DNA of 64,000 nt from Paenibacillus sp. J45TS6 (GTDB lineage: Bacteria > Bacillota > Bacilli > Paenibacillales > Paenibacillaceae): positions 186,001-250,000 of the forward strand of contig NZ_BOSJ01000005.1 of NCBI RefSeq assembly GCF_018403285.1, read 5' to 3'. A program made the position numbers and the translations under genes. Numbering within the stretch: position 1 is the stretch's first letter; every line of letters begins with the position of its first letter. A model generated the notes under the pieces. The model was not told the origin of the DNA. It was given only the letters and a program-made list of their open reading frames with translations, and did no database searches. Below are positions 1-8,593 of the stretch, piece after piece.

Positions 1-182
1 ACACGAAAGAACTGCTTGAGGCATGTCGTGCGCAAGGTGTTATTTTTACGGCAGGAGAGATGTTCTATACCGATGGCGGGGGACAGCATACCATGCGGCT
101 TGGGTTCTCCAGAGTGACGGATGAGGATATCCGCAAGGGAATCGAGATTATTGGCAAAACAGCGCACAAATTAATGGGATGA
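1..182 (+). CDS. PLP-dependent aminotransferase, C-terminal end (partial)
   Basis: The reading frame is open from the left edge and stops at 180-182. The 59 visible residues contain a FYTDGGGQHTMRLGFS segment followed by a helix with DEDIRKGIEII. This is the pattern at the end of class I/II aminotransferases of the MocR/2-aminoadipate transaminase type, where the arginine of the RLGFS motif binds the substrate carboxylate. The ligase gene follows within 15 bases, so the two are probably co-transcribed. The N-terminal part, including any GntR-type DNA-binding domain, lies outside the window, so I cannot tell an enzyme from a MocR regulator. Confidence 0.7.
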   Translation, partial: TKELLEACRAQGVIFTAGEMFYTDGGGQHTMRLGFSRVTDEDIRKGIEIIGKTAHKLMG

Positions 183-195
183 AGGAATGATGATC

Positions 196-1140
196 ATGTT
201 GAAGGTTGGCGTAATTATGGGAGGTATTTCTTCCGAAATGGAGGTGTCACTAAACACCGGCAGAGAGATGATGAATCATCTGGACCGTAATAGATATGAG
301 GTGATTCCTGTTGTATTTAGTAAGCCTGCGGAACTTGTGGAGAAGGTAAAGGGACTTGATATTGCTCTTCTAGCTCTGCACGGGGTTTACGGTGAGGACG
401 GGACGATACAGGGAATGCTGGAGACACTAGGTATACCGTATACAGGAAGCGGAGTACTGGCGAGCAGTCTGTGCATGAATAAGGATTTGTCCAAAAAAAT
501 CCTCCGCTATGAAGGAGTAAACACGCCGGCCTGGCTATGTTGGAACAGTATGGAAGACTACTCACCGGAAGCCGTTCAGCAGCTGGGATACCCAGTAATG
601 GTGAAGCCAAATACAGGCGGTTCCAGCATAGGGATGGAAAAAGTGAACGACGAACAGGATCTGCATAGCGCGGTGATGAGGGCTTTTGCAAGTGACCCCG
701 ATCAGTCGATCTTGATTGAACGATATATCACGGGTCAGGAAATTACTTGCTCCATTCTAGATGGGGAACTTCTGCCCGTGGTAGGAATCACTTCGTCATC
801 TTCGGAATGGTTCGATTACCGTGCTAAGTATGACGATGGCGGAGCGGAAGAGGTGGTGGTGAACCTGCCTCATGAACTAGATCAGTTGGTTCGTAAGACG
901 GCATTGACCTGTTACAAAGCATTAAAGTGCAGTGTATATGCCCGGGTCGATATCCTGTTGTCGGATGGTGTTCCTTATGTATTAGAGATGAATACGCTGC
1001 CTGGAATGACAAAGACGAGTCTTTTTCCCAAAAGTGCTGCTGCAGCTGGAATATCTTTCAGCTCATTACTCGACCGGATTATCAGCTGTTCTATGACAGA
1101 ACGCAGCAAGAACAAAGGGGTGACAATTCATGTTAAGTAA
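196..1140 (+). CDS. ddl: D-alanine--D-alanine ligase
   Basis: This is an ATP-grasp ligase that joins two D-alanines for peptidoglycan precursors. The N-terminal LKVGVIMGG, the HGVYGEDG loop near residue 65, the VKPNTGGSSIG ATP-binding segment near residue 140 and the C-terminal EMNTLPGMT metal and substrate loop are all present. At about 314 residues it matches the short DdlA/DdlB form and recalls the Bacillus cereus group enzyme. An ATG at 187 is possible, but the GAAGGA at 181-186 touches it; the ATG at 196 has normal spacing. It overlaps the next gene by 11 bases and sits between two aminotransferase genes. Confidence 0.9.
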   Translation: MLKVGVIMGGISSEMEVSLNTGREMMNHLDRNRYEVIPVVFSKPAELVEKVKGLDIALLALHGVYGEDGTIQGMLETLGIPYTGSGVLASSLCMNKDLSKKILRYEGVNTPAWLCWNSMEDYSPEAVQQLGYPVMVKPNTGGSSIGMEKVNDEQDLHSAVMRAFASDPDQSILIERYITGQEITCSILDGELLPVVGITSSSSEWFDYRAKYDDGGAEEVVVNLPHELDQLVRKTALTCYKALKCSVYARVDILLSDGVPYVLEMNTLPGMTKTSLFPKSAAAAGISFSSLLDRIISCSMTERSKNKGVTIHVK

Positions 1141-2293
1141 TTGGATTACCCCAAAGGTAAGGAACATCCCGCCTTCTGGAATACGTGCTTTCTTCGAACT
1201 AAGTAGCGGCAATCAGGACGTCATTTCACTTGGAATAGGTGAACCAGATTTTGTTACTCCAGAACACATTAGGAAAGCATGCATAGAGGCATTAAACCAG
1301 GGAGCAACGAGTTATACATCCAATGCAGGTTTGCCTGAACTTAGAGAGGAAATTGCCAACTATCTTCAAAAAAACTTCCACCTTCGCTATGATCCTGCCA
1401 GCGAAGTGCTTGTCACGGTAGGCAGCAGCGAAGCACTGGACCTGGCGCTGCGAGCGTTCACTGCTCCGGGCGATGAAATTCTTCTTCCTTCACCTAGTTA
1501 TATCGCTTATTCACCGATCGTTTCTTTGAATGGAGGTACAGTGGTAGAGGTAGAAACGAGAGCGGAAGAGGGTTTCAAGCTAACTGCTGAGTCATTACGA
1601 CAGACGATTACTCCACGATCCAAGCTGCTGATGCTGAATTATCCGAACAACCCAACGGGAGCGATCATGACTGCAGAGGATTGGCAACCAATTGCCGATA
1701 TCGTTAAGGAAAATAATCTGCTAGTCATTTCAGATGAAGTCTATGCCGAGCTGACTTATGACTCGAAGCATGTCAGCATTGCTTCGCTGCCAGGAATGCA
1801 GGAGAGAACCATCGTACTCAGCGGATTTTCTAAAGCATTCGCAATGACGGGCTGGAGAATCGGCTATGCCTGCGGTCACCGTGATCTGCTGGCAGCCATG
1901 CTGAAGATCCATCAATACACGGCGATGTGTGCCCCGGTGCTGGGACAGATTGCTGCACTCGAATCTCTGCGCCATGGCCTTGAGTCAATGAATGAGATGA
2001 GAGAAGCGTACCGGAAGCGCCGGGAACTTTTGGTGAACGGATTTCGGTCGATCGGAATCCCTTGCCATGTACCGGAAGGAGCGTTTTATGCTTTTCCAAG
2101 TATCGCTCACACAGGGCTTGACTCGGAGACGTTTGCCTATCAATTATTGAAGGAATCGGGTGTTGCCACTGTTCCCGGTCATGTCTTTGGCTCAGGGGGA
2201 GAAGGTCATATCCGGTGCTCATACTCGGTATCCACGGACAAATTAACGCAAGCGCTTGAGCGGATGGATAGTTTCATGAAGGTGAAAATATAA
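1130..2293 (+). CDS. Class I aminotransferase (PatA/AspC-like)
   Basis: A full-length fold-type I PLP aminotransferase of 387 residues. The lysine that binds PLP is K235 in SGFSKAFAMTGWR. YPNNPTG near 171-177, DEVYAE near 202 and the carboxylate-binding arginine in HIRCSYS near the C-terminus are all in place. It resembles aspartate and N-acetyl-diaminopimelate aminotransferases such as B. subtilis PatA. The start overlaps ddl by 11 bases, which indicates translational coupling. A role in cell-wall amino acid supply fits the operon but is inference; substrate specificity cannot be read from the sequence. Confidence 0.85.
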   Translation: MLSNWITPKVRNIPPSGIRAFFELSSGNQDVISLGIGEPDFVTPEHIRKACIEALNQGATSYTSNAGLPELREEIANYLQKNFHLRYDPASEVLVTVGSSEALDLALRAFTAPGDEILLPSPSYIAYSPIVSLNGGTVVEVETRAEEGFKLTAESLRQTITPRSKLLMLNYPNNPTGAIMTAEDWQPIADIVKENNLLVISDEVYAELTYDSKHVSIASLPGMQERTIVLSGFSKAFAMTGWRIGYACGHRDLLAAMLKIHQYTAMCAPVLGQIAALESLRHGLESMNEMREAYRKRRELLVNGFRSIGIPCHVPEGAFYAFPSIAHTGLDSETFAYQLLKESGVATVPGHVFGSGGEGHIRCSYSVSTDKLTQALERMDSFMKVKI

Positions 2294-2409
2294 TTGAAGG
2301 AATAGAGAATTAAAAAAAGACGACTATTTTATACTATTTTATTTTGATGGAACTAAGTTATCATGCTCTGCATCAATCTTCATATAACGTAATCATATGG
2401 AGGCTGACT

Positions 2410-2732
2410 ATGAAAGCTCTATTAGGTTCCTTGTCTATTATATTTCTGATGTCATTCGTATTGATTGGTTGTGTTACTGAAACAAGTGAAGGCAACAAAA
2501 ACGATACTAGGAACGAGGGAATTCAAGAAATAGTGAACTCAAATGGTAATTTCCTAGCTGTCGTAGTAAACAAGTAACGGTGTCCAGAAAGGGCCAAGAA
2601 TACATCCTTGTAACTAGGGAAATAGATTACGTCGCAGAAGTTGGTGACAAAGTAAGGGTCTGGACTACAGGACAATATGAGGAAAGTAACCCGATTCAAG
2701 GGGAAGCTATAAAAATAGAAACAATTAAGTAA
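2410..2732 (+). pseudogene. DUF3221-type lipoprotein, frameshifted
   Basis: The ATG at 2410 follows a GGAGG at 2399-2403. It opens a lipoprotein signal peptide with the lipobox cysteine in VLIGC and runs to a stop at 2575-2577. The other frame continues directly with VTVSRKGQEYILVTREID and then a VGDKVRVW segment to a stop at 2730-2732. This matches the C-terminal half of YobA/DUF3221-type lipoproteins. Adding one A to the AAA at about 2566-2568 restores one frame. An intact relative lies at 46935-47291. It is either a recent pseudogene or a sequencing error. Confidence 0.65.
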
Positions 2733-2803
2733 TTGCTAGTAGAGTCTTCTTGTTATCGAGTAAATAATTACTTCACGATCGTAATAAATTCATTGAATAA
2801 AAT

Positions 2804-2857
2804 AGCATTAGTCTTGGACTTTCTTTACGTCCATGGCTGACGCTGTTTTTTTTATTT
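2804..2857 (+). terminator. Probable Rho-independent terminator
   Basis: An imperfect stem (AGTCTTGGAC against GTCCATGGCT, with outer AGC/GCT pairs) is followed by a run of eight T. It would end the lipoprotein transcript. Confidence 0.5.
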
Positions 2858-3009
2858 AAGGGCCGGAAAATACCAAAATGTTCAACAATAAAAGGAAAAC
2901 AGGTGCGCAAGCTGAATAAGTTAAGAATCTTATTCAATACTACTTTGCTACCCCACAGTAACTTGAACTACCTACATAACAAAAGAGTAATGAACGGAGG
3001 AACTATATT

Positions 3010-3873
3010 ATGACACCAAAACTGATTCTAATTGAGGGATTACCAGGCTCCGGAAAATCAACAACGGCTCAACTCGTTCATGAAATCCTTACAGAGATAA
3101 ATGTTCATTCTCAGTTATTTTTAGAAGGGAATTTGGATCATCCGGCAGATTATGATGGAGTCGCTTGTTTTACGCAATATGAATACGATGAACTATTAGG
3201 TACTTATGAAGAGTTCAGAAATTTATTAAATAATCATACTACTATCCAAGGCAATGATTACTTCCTAGAATATCGAAAAATAATAAATGAATATGGGACA
3301 AGTATTCCAAATGAATTAGTGCAGGCAATGTTTAAAAACGATATCTATGAATTGTCGCTAGATCAAAATAGGAAACTGATTACAGAAAGATGGAGGCAGT
3401 TTACTGAGCGGATCTTGAATGGACCAGACATCTATGTTTTTGAATGTTGTTTTATACAGAACCCTGTAACGATGGGGATGATTAAATATGGTGCTAAGAA
3501 AGAAGACGTTATCAGTTATGTTATAGAACTTGCTACTATTGTAGAGAAATTAAATCCACTGTTAATTTACGTAGAACAAAGCGATCTTGGTCACTCTTTC
3601 CGAAAAGCAGTAAAGGAGAGACCTAAAGAATGGTCAGAGGGGTTTATTGAATATTACACAAACCAAGGATTTGGAAAAAAGCAGGGTTACAATGGATTAG
3701 AAGGAACTATTCAGGTTCTAAAGGCAAGAAGGAAATGGGAAGAAGATATATTTAACTGTCTGAATATAGCAAAGCAAAAAGTCGATAATTCCACCTATAA
3801 TAGGAACGATTATAAGCAACGTTTAGAGGGGATTCTTTCAGAATGGATTAACGCATCAACAAACCAAGCATGA
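3010..3873 (+). CDS. P-loop kinase-like NTPase
   Basis: A 287-residue soluble protein opening with LILIEGLPGSGKSTT, a Walker A loop of the nucleoside/nucleotide kinase type at residues 9-17. The rest resembles uncharacterised AAA_33 or thymidylate-kinase-like proteins of Bacillales. The segment FECCFIQNP near residue 145 could be the second nucleotide-binding strand. A good GGAGG lies 9-14 bases before the ATG. It stands alone between two terminators. The phosphoryl acceptor cannot be predicted. Confidence 0.65.
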   Translation: MTPKLILIEGLPGSGKSTTAQLVHEILTEINVHSQLFLEGNLDHPADYDGVACFTQYEYDELLGTYEEFRNLLNNHTTIQGNDYFLEYRKIINEYGTSIPNELVQAMFKNDIYELSLDQNRKLITERWRQFTERILNGPDIYVFECCFIQNPVTMGMIKYGAKKEDVISYVIELATIVEKLNPLLIYVEQSDLGHSFRKAVKERPKEWSEGFIEYYTNQGFGKKQGYNGLEGTIQVLKARRKWEEDIFNCLNIAKQKVDNSTYNRNDYKQRLEGILSEWINASTNQA

Positions 3874-3941
3874 GAGATACAACTTTAACAATGAAGGAAT
3901 TCTATTACGCTAACAAGGGATCAAAGCCTGATAAAATAGGA

Positions 3942-3977
3942 GAGGTAGCCGGTCAAAGTGATCGGTTGCCTCTTTTT
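3942..3977 (+). terminator. Rho-independent terminator after the kinase gene
   Basis: The stem GAGGTAGCCG (3942-3951) pairs with CGGTTGCCTC (3963-3972), followed by five T. Confidence 0.8.
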
Positions 3978-4213
3978 CATCTTTACCCCGCCAAATGTAT
4001 GTTTATCGGGAGGAAAGAAAGAATGAATAGAAACTAATTAGAAGATTTCTTTGATAAATTGCTTACGGTTATAAAAATGTGCCAATTGCTCAGGTAAAGA
4101 GTAACACCTGTGTTAAAAGAACTCCTTTTCATACATATGACAACCAATTTGCCAAAGTAGTGAAAATTATTATAGACTGTTTCCTAGCAGATCTTGTCCA
4201 AGGAGGAAATGTA
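3978..4213 (+). other. Gap before the YitT gene
   Basis: With the terminator, 340 bases separate the kinase gene and the preferred YitT start. The remainder contains an isolated GGGAGG near 4008-4013, followed by ATG at 4023 and a stop three codons later. A possible promoter is TTGCCA at 4149-4154, a 16-base spacer and TATAGA at 4171-4176. I see no convincing gene here. Confidence 0.3.
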
Positions 4214-5086
4214 ATGATTCAAAGGAAACAACAAAAGCTAAATACACCCAAAATTGTCTCTAAAGTATTACTGATTATGATTGGGGCTATCATAGCTGCA
4301 TATGGTTTAGAAGCAGTACTAATACCTAACAATGTCTCCGACGGTGGGGTTACCGGACTAAGTATCGTAGGTTCCCAGCTGTTTGGATTACCACTAGGGG
4401 TGTTAATTGGAATAATTAACATTCCTTTTGTGTGGCTCGGATATAAACAAATAGGTAAAAGCTTTGCTGTTTATTCGGTTATCGGTATTGCCACGCTGGC
4501 AGTAAGCACTAGTCTTATGCACCATGTCCCAACGATTATTGAAGGGGATACCTTGCTAATTACGGTGGTTGGCGGGATTATTATCGGTTTTGGTATGGGT
4601 TTAGCTTTGCGTAATGGCGGGGCACTCGACGGCATTGATATGCTAGCTGTATTGCTATCACGAAAATTACCTTTCGGTACGAGTGATCTAATCTTGTTCT
4701 TAAACATGTTTGTCTTTATTGTTGTTTCTACTGTATTCGGTCTACAAGGTGCTATTTTATCCGCACTCGCGTACTTTATTGCTTCCAAAGTAATTCACAT
4801 TGTTGAAGAAGGTCTTAGCGGCTCTAAAACGTTCAAGATTATTACAAAACAACCGGAAATTATGGTTGAAACCATTCGTGACCGATTAGGTCGTGGAGCA
4901 ACTTATACAGAAGCATACGGCGGTTACTCTAATGAGCAATTTAAAGAAATCACTTGTGTAATTAACCGTATGGAAGAAAGTAAAATTAAAGAAATCATTC
5001 ATGAAATTGATCCTAATGCCTTTGTTGTCGTATACGATGTAGCAGAAGTTAAGGGCGGAAGTTTCAAAAAACAAAATATACATTAA
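4214..5086 (+). CDS. YitT-family membrane protein (DUF161/DUF2179)
   Basis: About 290 residues. Five to six hydrophobic segments in the first 200 residues carry the family pattern VSDGGVTGLS and ALRNGGALDGIDMLA. A soluble C-terminal domain of about 85 residues (the DUF2179 part) carries KTFKIITKQPE and ITCVINRMEESKI. This matches the B. subtilis YitT/YpjC/YqfU/YvjA family, whose function is largely unknown. An upstream ATG at 4079 is in frame, but AGGAGG at 4201-4206 fits the ATG at 4214, which also begins a normal N-terminus. It appears monocistronic. Confidence 0.85.
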   Translation: MIQRKQQKLNTPKIVSKVLLIMIGAIIAAYGLEAVLIPNNVSDGGVTGLSIVGSQLFGLPLGVLIGIINIPFVWLGYKQIGKSFAVYSVIGIATLAVSTSLMHHVPTIIEGDTLLITVVGGIIIGFGMGLALRNGGALDGIDMLAVLLSRKLPFGTSDLILFLNMFVFIVVSTVFGLQGAILSALAYFIASKVIHIVEEGLSGSKTFKIITKQPEIMVETIRDRLGRGATYTEAYGGYSNEQFKEITCVINRMEESKIKEIIHEIDPNAFVVVYDVAEVKGGSFKKQNIH

Positions 5087-5096
5087 TATTAAAATT

Positions 5097-5136
5097 AACG
5101 CGTTGGTAGAGAAAATTTCTCGCCAGCGCGTTTTTT
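5097..5136 (+). terminator. Rho-independent terminator after the YitT gene
   Basis: A long stem of AACGCGTTGG and GAGAAA pairs with TTTCTC and CCAGCGCGTT, then a run of T. Confidence 0.85.
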
Positions 5137-5279
5137 GTTAAATGATATTTTTCCAATTTTTCATTATAACTGCTCAATAAATCTGAGAGTAATTTCTCAC
5201 ATTTTTTTGCTTAGCGCCCCCCTAAATTATGGAAATATGGTAGACTAAATAAAAAAAATGGCAGGGGGAGAGAGCAGAT

Positions 5280-6239
5280 ATGTCCGATCATGATGAACTA
5301 GCAGAGCAAAGACGCAAAAATTTAAAGCTGATTCATTTCAGCAAAGAGGATCAATCACTTGTTGAGTCGGAGAAACCAAAGGAGACGTTTGCTGACGTCG
5401 GTGGCCTCGAAGAAGTTAAGAAAAAAATCAGAATGAATTTCATCTTACCGCTGCAACAGCCGGAGGTGTTTGCTGCATACGGCAAACAAGCTGGAGGAAG
5501 TCTTCTTTTATTCGGTCCTCCTGGATGCGGCAAAACGTTCTTGGCGCGAGCGGTGGCAGGTGAGATCGATGCTAACTTTTTGCATATTGAGCTTCAGTCT
5601 ATCCTTTCCATGTATGCTGGCCAGAGCGAACATAACTTACACGATATTTTCGAAAAAGCACGGGAAAGTAAGCCATGTGTCATTTTCATTGATGAAATTG
5701 ATGCGCTTGGAGGAAGTCGACATCAAATGCGCCAGCATCATGATCGCATGCTCGTTAACCAATTATTGTTGGAGCTTGATGGTCTGCAGGCGGAGAATGA
5801 TCACGTGTTTGTCATCGGCGCTACCAATACGCCTTGGTACCTTGATTCCGCTCTGAGACGTCCCGGCCGATTTAACCACCTTGTTTTTGTACCGCCACCT
5901 GAAGAGAATGAGCGTCAAACGATACTAGAACTGAAGCTTTCCGGTAAGCCGCTGGGTTCGCTGAACCTGAACAAAATTGCCGCAGAAACGAAGCATTATT
6001 CGGGAGCTGATTTGGAGCAGTTAGTCAAGGATGCTGTGGAATCTGCGATGGAGCGTACTTTTGAGAAGGGTGAGATCCAGCCCATTACTCAGGACGATTT
6101 AAAGAGATCCGCTAAAGGACGGAAGGCGACAACGCTAGACTGGTTTGCTACAGCAAAGAACTATGCAACGTTCAGTGATGTGAACCGCGATTATCAAATT
6201 GTGCTGGATTACATTAGTAAGCATGGTGTGAAGTCATAA
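5280..6239 (+). CDS. AAA+ ATPase of CDC48/Vps4 type
   Basis: A 319-residue single AAA+ module. Walker A is GPPGCGKT (79-86), Walker B VIFIDE (134-139), sensor-1 is the asparagine in GATNTPW (about 183), and the arginine finger region is LRRPGRF (192-198). Pore loop 1 reads SMYAGQSE near 110-117, like the aromatic loop of Cdc48 and Vps4. No membrane segment and no FtsH-type HEAGH protease motif is present, so it is not FtsH. The C-terminal 40 residues (TLDWFATAKNYATF) recall the helix that follows AAA domains in the Vps4/spastin group. A purine-rich GGGGGAG precedes the ATG. The TPR membrane gene begins 18 bases later. Confidence 0.8.
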   Translation: MSDHDELAEQRRKNLKLIHFSKEDQSLVESEKPKETFADVGGLEEVKKKIRMNFILPLQQPEVFAAYGKQAGGSLLLFGPPGCGKTFLARAVAGEIDANFLHIELQSILSMYAGQSEHNLHDIFEKARESKPCVIFIDEIDALGGSRHQMRQHHDRMLVNQLLLELDGLQAENDHVFVIGATNTPWYLDSALRRPGRFNHLVFVPPPEENERQTILELKLSGKPLGSLNLNKIAAETKHYSGADLEQLVKDAVESAMERTFEKGEIQPITQDDLKRSAKGRKATTLDWFATAKNYATFSDVNRDYQIVLDYISKHGVKS

Positions 6240-6257
6240 TCGGAGGGGGGCAGGCAG

Positions 6258-7130
6258 GTGGAGAACGTACATGATAACGTCGCTTATACGAAGGCGCAGC
6301 AGCTTATCGAATGGAGACGGTACAAAGATGCGCTAAAGGAAGCTGAGCAGCTTCTAAGCGAAGAGCCGGAGAACCCGGATGTTTTTGCGCTGATCTCGCA
6401 AATTCACCTTTTAATGGATGAATATGATAAAGCACTGTATTGGTCAAATCAGGCACTTACCCGAGAACCGGAGCATGAACTGGCTTGGTTCGTGCGGGTT
6501 GGCGTTTATTACGATACGAATAAGGATCGGGAGTGCAAAGAAGCTATACAGGAAGCTTTACGGATCGATCCCTATGAGCCTCATTATTATTTTTTGCAAG
6601 CACATTTATATAACAAAATAGATAGGCCAAAAGAAGCGAAGATAGCACTTTTACAAGCGCTCGAACTGCGTCCGGAATCTCCGGTCTATTTGGCTTTGTT
6701 AAGCTATACAGAAGCATTACTCAAAAACTATGAGGATTCTGCGAGGGTCGAAAAACTCGCCCTGAAATATAATACGGAATTATCTCAAGTCTTTTTGTAT
6801 CTCGGCTGGGCGGCTGGCGAGCGCGGAGAGTTTAAGCTAAAGGAAACTTATATGCGGAATGCAATTCGCTTACATCCGGACAGCAAGCTGTACCAGGAAG
6901 AATTTTTAGAGGCACTTCAACATAACGAAGTACTCTTTAAAGTGTTTTTATGGCCAGGGAAATTTGTGCGGAGAATGAAGACTTGGCAGATCTTGCTCAC
7001 CTGGGTTGTGGCCGTGTTCTTATTTCGTCCGTTATTGATTCTATTCCTAGTCTTGTATGTACTCTCGCACTGGGTAACCAAAGCCATCGTGCATGTCAAA
7101 GTATTTGGCTGGAGACGAAGAGGAATCTAA
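6258..7130 (+). CDS. TPR protein with C-terminal membrane anchor
   Basis: This 290-residue protein begins at GTG after a strong GGAGGGGGG and lies 18 bases behind the AAA+ gene. Residues about 10-215 form five to six tetratricopeptide repeats, with repeated A..L...P motifs such as NQALTREPEHELAW and EALRIDPYEPHYY. The last 60 residues contain two close hydrophobic stretches around ILLTWVVAVFLF and LLILFLVLYVL, followed by a basic tail. It is probably a membrane-anchored scaffold whose cytoplasmic TPRs recruit the ATPase or a substrate. The pairing is seen; the joint function is inferred. Confidence 0.75.
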   Translation: MENVHDNVAYTKAQQLIEWRRYKDALKEAEQLLSEEPENPDVFALISQIHLLMDEYDKALYWSNQALTREPEHELAWFVRVGVYYDTNKDRECKEAIQEALRIDPYEPHYYFLQAHLYNKIDRPKEAKIALLQALELRPESPVYLALLSYTEALLKNYEDSARVEKLALKYNTELSQVFLYLGWAAGERGEFKLKETYMRNAIRLHPDSKLYQEEFLEALQHNEVLFKVFLWPGKFVRRMKTWQILLTWVVAVFLFRPLLILFLVLYVLSHWVTKAIVHVKVFGWRRRGI

Positions 7131-7183
7131 CCTTTTACCCAACAAGATCTTGACGTGTAAGATTCTACTATGAAAAGAGTCGT

Positions 7184-7200
7184 TATAGCTAAAAGCTATA
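7184..7200. promoter_or_regulatory. Inverted repeat before MetE-like gene 1
   Basis: TATAGCT, three A, AGCTATA is a perfect 7-base inverted repeat 85 bases before the first MetE-like gene. A related copy precedes the paralogue at 11809-11825. It resembles a LysR-type (MetR/MtaR-like) operator in spacing and in the TATAG half-site, but the regulator is not in the window. Confidence 0.45.
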
Positions 7201-7285
7201 GCAAGTGATAGGTTTTAGGTATTACATGCTTCCTATTTTATTATGCTATCCTTTTTGTTACATCAAAATTCAAGGAGAGACATCT

Positions 7286-8371
7286 ATGATACCATTTCAC
7301 CATGATCATGTAGGCAGCCTACTACGTCCTACAAACCTAATACAGGCACGTGAACAATATAAATCCGGCATCATCACACTTGATCAATTAACATCCGTAG
7401 AAAATGAAGAGATTATCCGCATTATTGATAAGCAAAAACAAAATGGTGTACTTGGCATTACTGACGGTGAATTCCGCAGAAGCTGGTGGCACTTTGATTT
7501 TTTGGGCGGTCTTGATGGAGTAGAATATTATGAAAAAGAGACTGGGCTTAATTTTCATAAAATGGAGACTCGTAAGGAAGGCATCCGGATTACCGGTAAA
7601 ATTGATTTCTCATCCCATCCATTCATAGAGCATTTCGGGTTTCTTCATGATCATGCGGGGGATGCGGTTGCGAAGCAAACGATTCCAAGTCCTAATATGC
7701 TAGTCTACCGTGTTGATTATAATGAAGAGATTTATCCGAATCGGGAAACATTCCTCAAAGATACAATTGCAGCTTACCAAAAAGCAATTCAAGCATTTTA
7801 TGATGCGGGTTGCAGATACTTACAATTAGATGATACCGCTTGGGCAGATTTATTCTCGGAAGAAGGTCATAACAAACTGCGTGCCAAAGGCTTAGATCCA
7901 GCCGAGGAAATGAAGGTAATGCAGTACATGATTAATGAATCGATTGCCCATAAACCAAAAGATTTAGTGATCACGATGCACATTTGTCGTGGAAATTATA
8001 AATCTAACTTTTTTGCGAGCGGCGGATATGATTATGCTTCTGAAACGATTTTTGGCGGCTTAGATGTGGATGGGTTGTTCCTGGAATTCGATGATGAGCG
8101 TTCAGGAAGTTTTGAACCATTGAAATATGTGAATCGCAAAAATCTAAAAATTGTATTAGGATTAATAACCTCTAAATCAGGTGAATTGGAAGATAAAGAA
8201 AAGATAAAAGCTCGCATAGCAGAAGCAGCTACCTATGTACCGCTTGAACAGCTATGCTTAAGTCCGCAATGCGGATTTTCATCGACGGAGGAAGGCAATA
8301 TTCTAAGTGAAGAACAACAATGGAGTAAACTTCGTTTTGTTAAAGAAATCGCAGATGAGGTTTGGAAGTAA
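7286..8371 (+). CDS. MetE C-terminal-type methyltransferase (YxjG/YxjH family), copy 1
   Basis: About 361 residues forming one catalytic barrel of the cobalamin-independent methionine synthase family. Signature pieces are HVGSLLRP at the start, TDGEFRRSWWH, and the zinc-site segments TMHICRGN and LSPQCGF. It lacks the N-terminal MetE domain, as in B. subtilis YxjG and YxjH. AAGGAGA at 7272-7278 fits the ATG at 7286 rather than the longer frame from 7205. It is probably a methyl transfer to a thiol in methionine metabolism, with an unknown donor. A paralogue lies at 11911. Confidence 0.85.
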   Translation: MIPFHHDHVGSLLRPTNLIQAREQYKSGIITLDQLTSVENEEIIRIIDKQKQNGVLGITDGEFRRSWWHFDFLGGLDGVEYYEKETGLNFHKMETRKEGIRITGKIDFSSHPFIEHFGFLHDHAGDAVAKQTIPSPNMLVYRVDYNEEIYPNRETFLKDTIAAYQKAIQAFYDAGCRYLQLDDTAWADLFSEEGHNKLRAKGLDPAEEMKVMQYMINESIAHKPKDLVITMHICRGNYKSNFFASGGYDYASETIFGGLDVDGLFLEFDDERSGSFEPLKYVNRKNLKIVLGLITSKSGELEDKEKIKARIAEAATYVPLEQLCLSPQCGFSSTEEGNILSEEQQWSKLRFVKEIADEVWK

Positions 8372-8453
8372 TTTGATTCTTTGCATTTTAAGCTGTTCCT
8401 AGATTGAGATAAAGCTATTTAATATTATATAGGTTGGATGATTTGACCTAAGT

Positions 8454-8481
8454 AAAGGGAGCGATTTGGCTCCCTTTTTTT
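8454..8481 (+). terminator. Rho-independent terminator after MetE-like gene 1
   Basis: GGGAGC (8457-8462) pairs with GCTCCC (8469-8474) and is followed by seven T. Confidence 0.85.
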
Positions 8482-8593
8482 ATATGCTCCCTAGTTTCAT
8501 CCCTAGACACCTAATTTCATTTCATTGACTTATAATCTATTTTTCCAAATTTTATTATAATATTATGTAACTGAATGCTAGAGGAGTGAAAAG

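Noticed and set aside
4079-4213. Longer N-terminus of the YitT protein
   Set aside because: The extension has no ribosome site and does not look like family sequence; AGGAGG supports ATG 4214.
5280-6239. FtsH protease
   Set aside because: There is no membrane segment and no HEAGH zinc site; the pore loop is of CDC48/Vps4 type.
7140-7285. SAM riboswitch before the MetE-like gene
   Set aside because: No conserved S-box core or terminator is visible; only the short inverted repeat is present.
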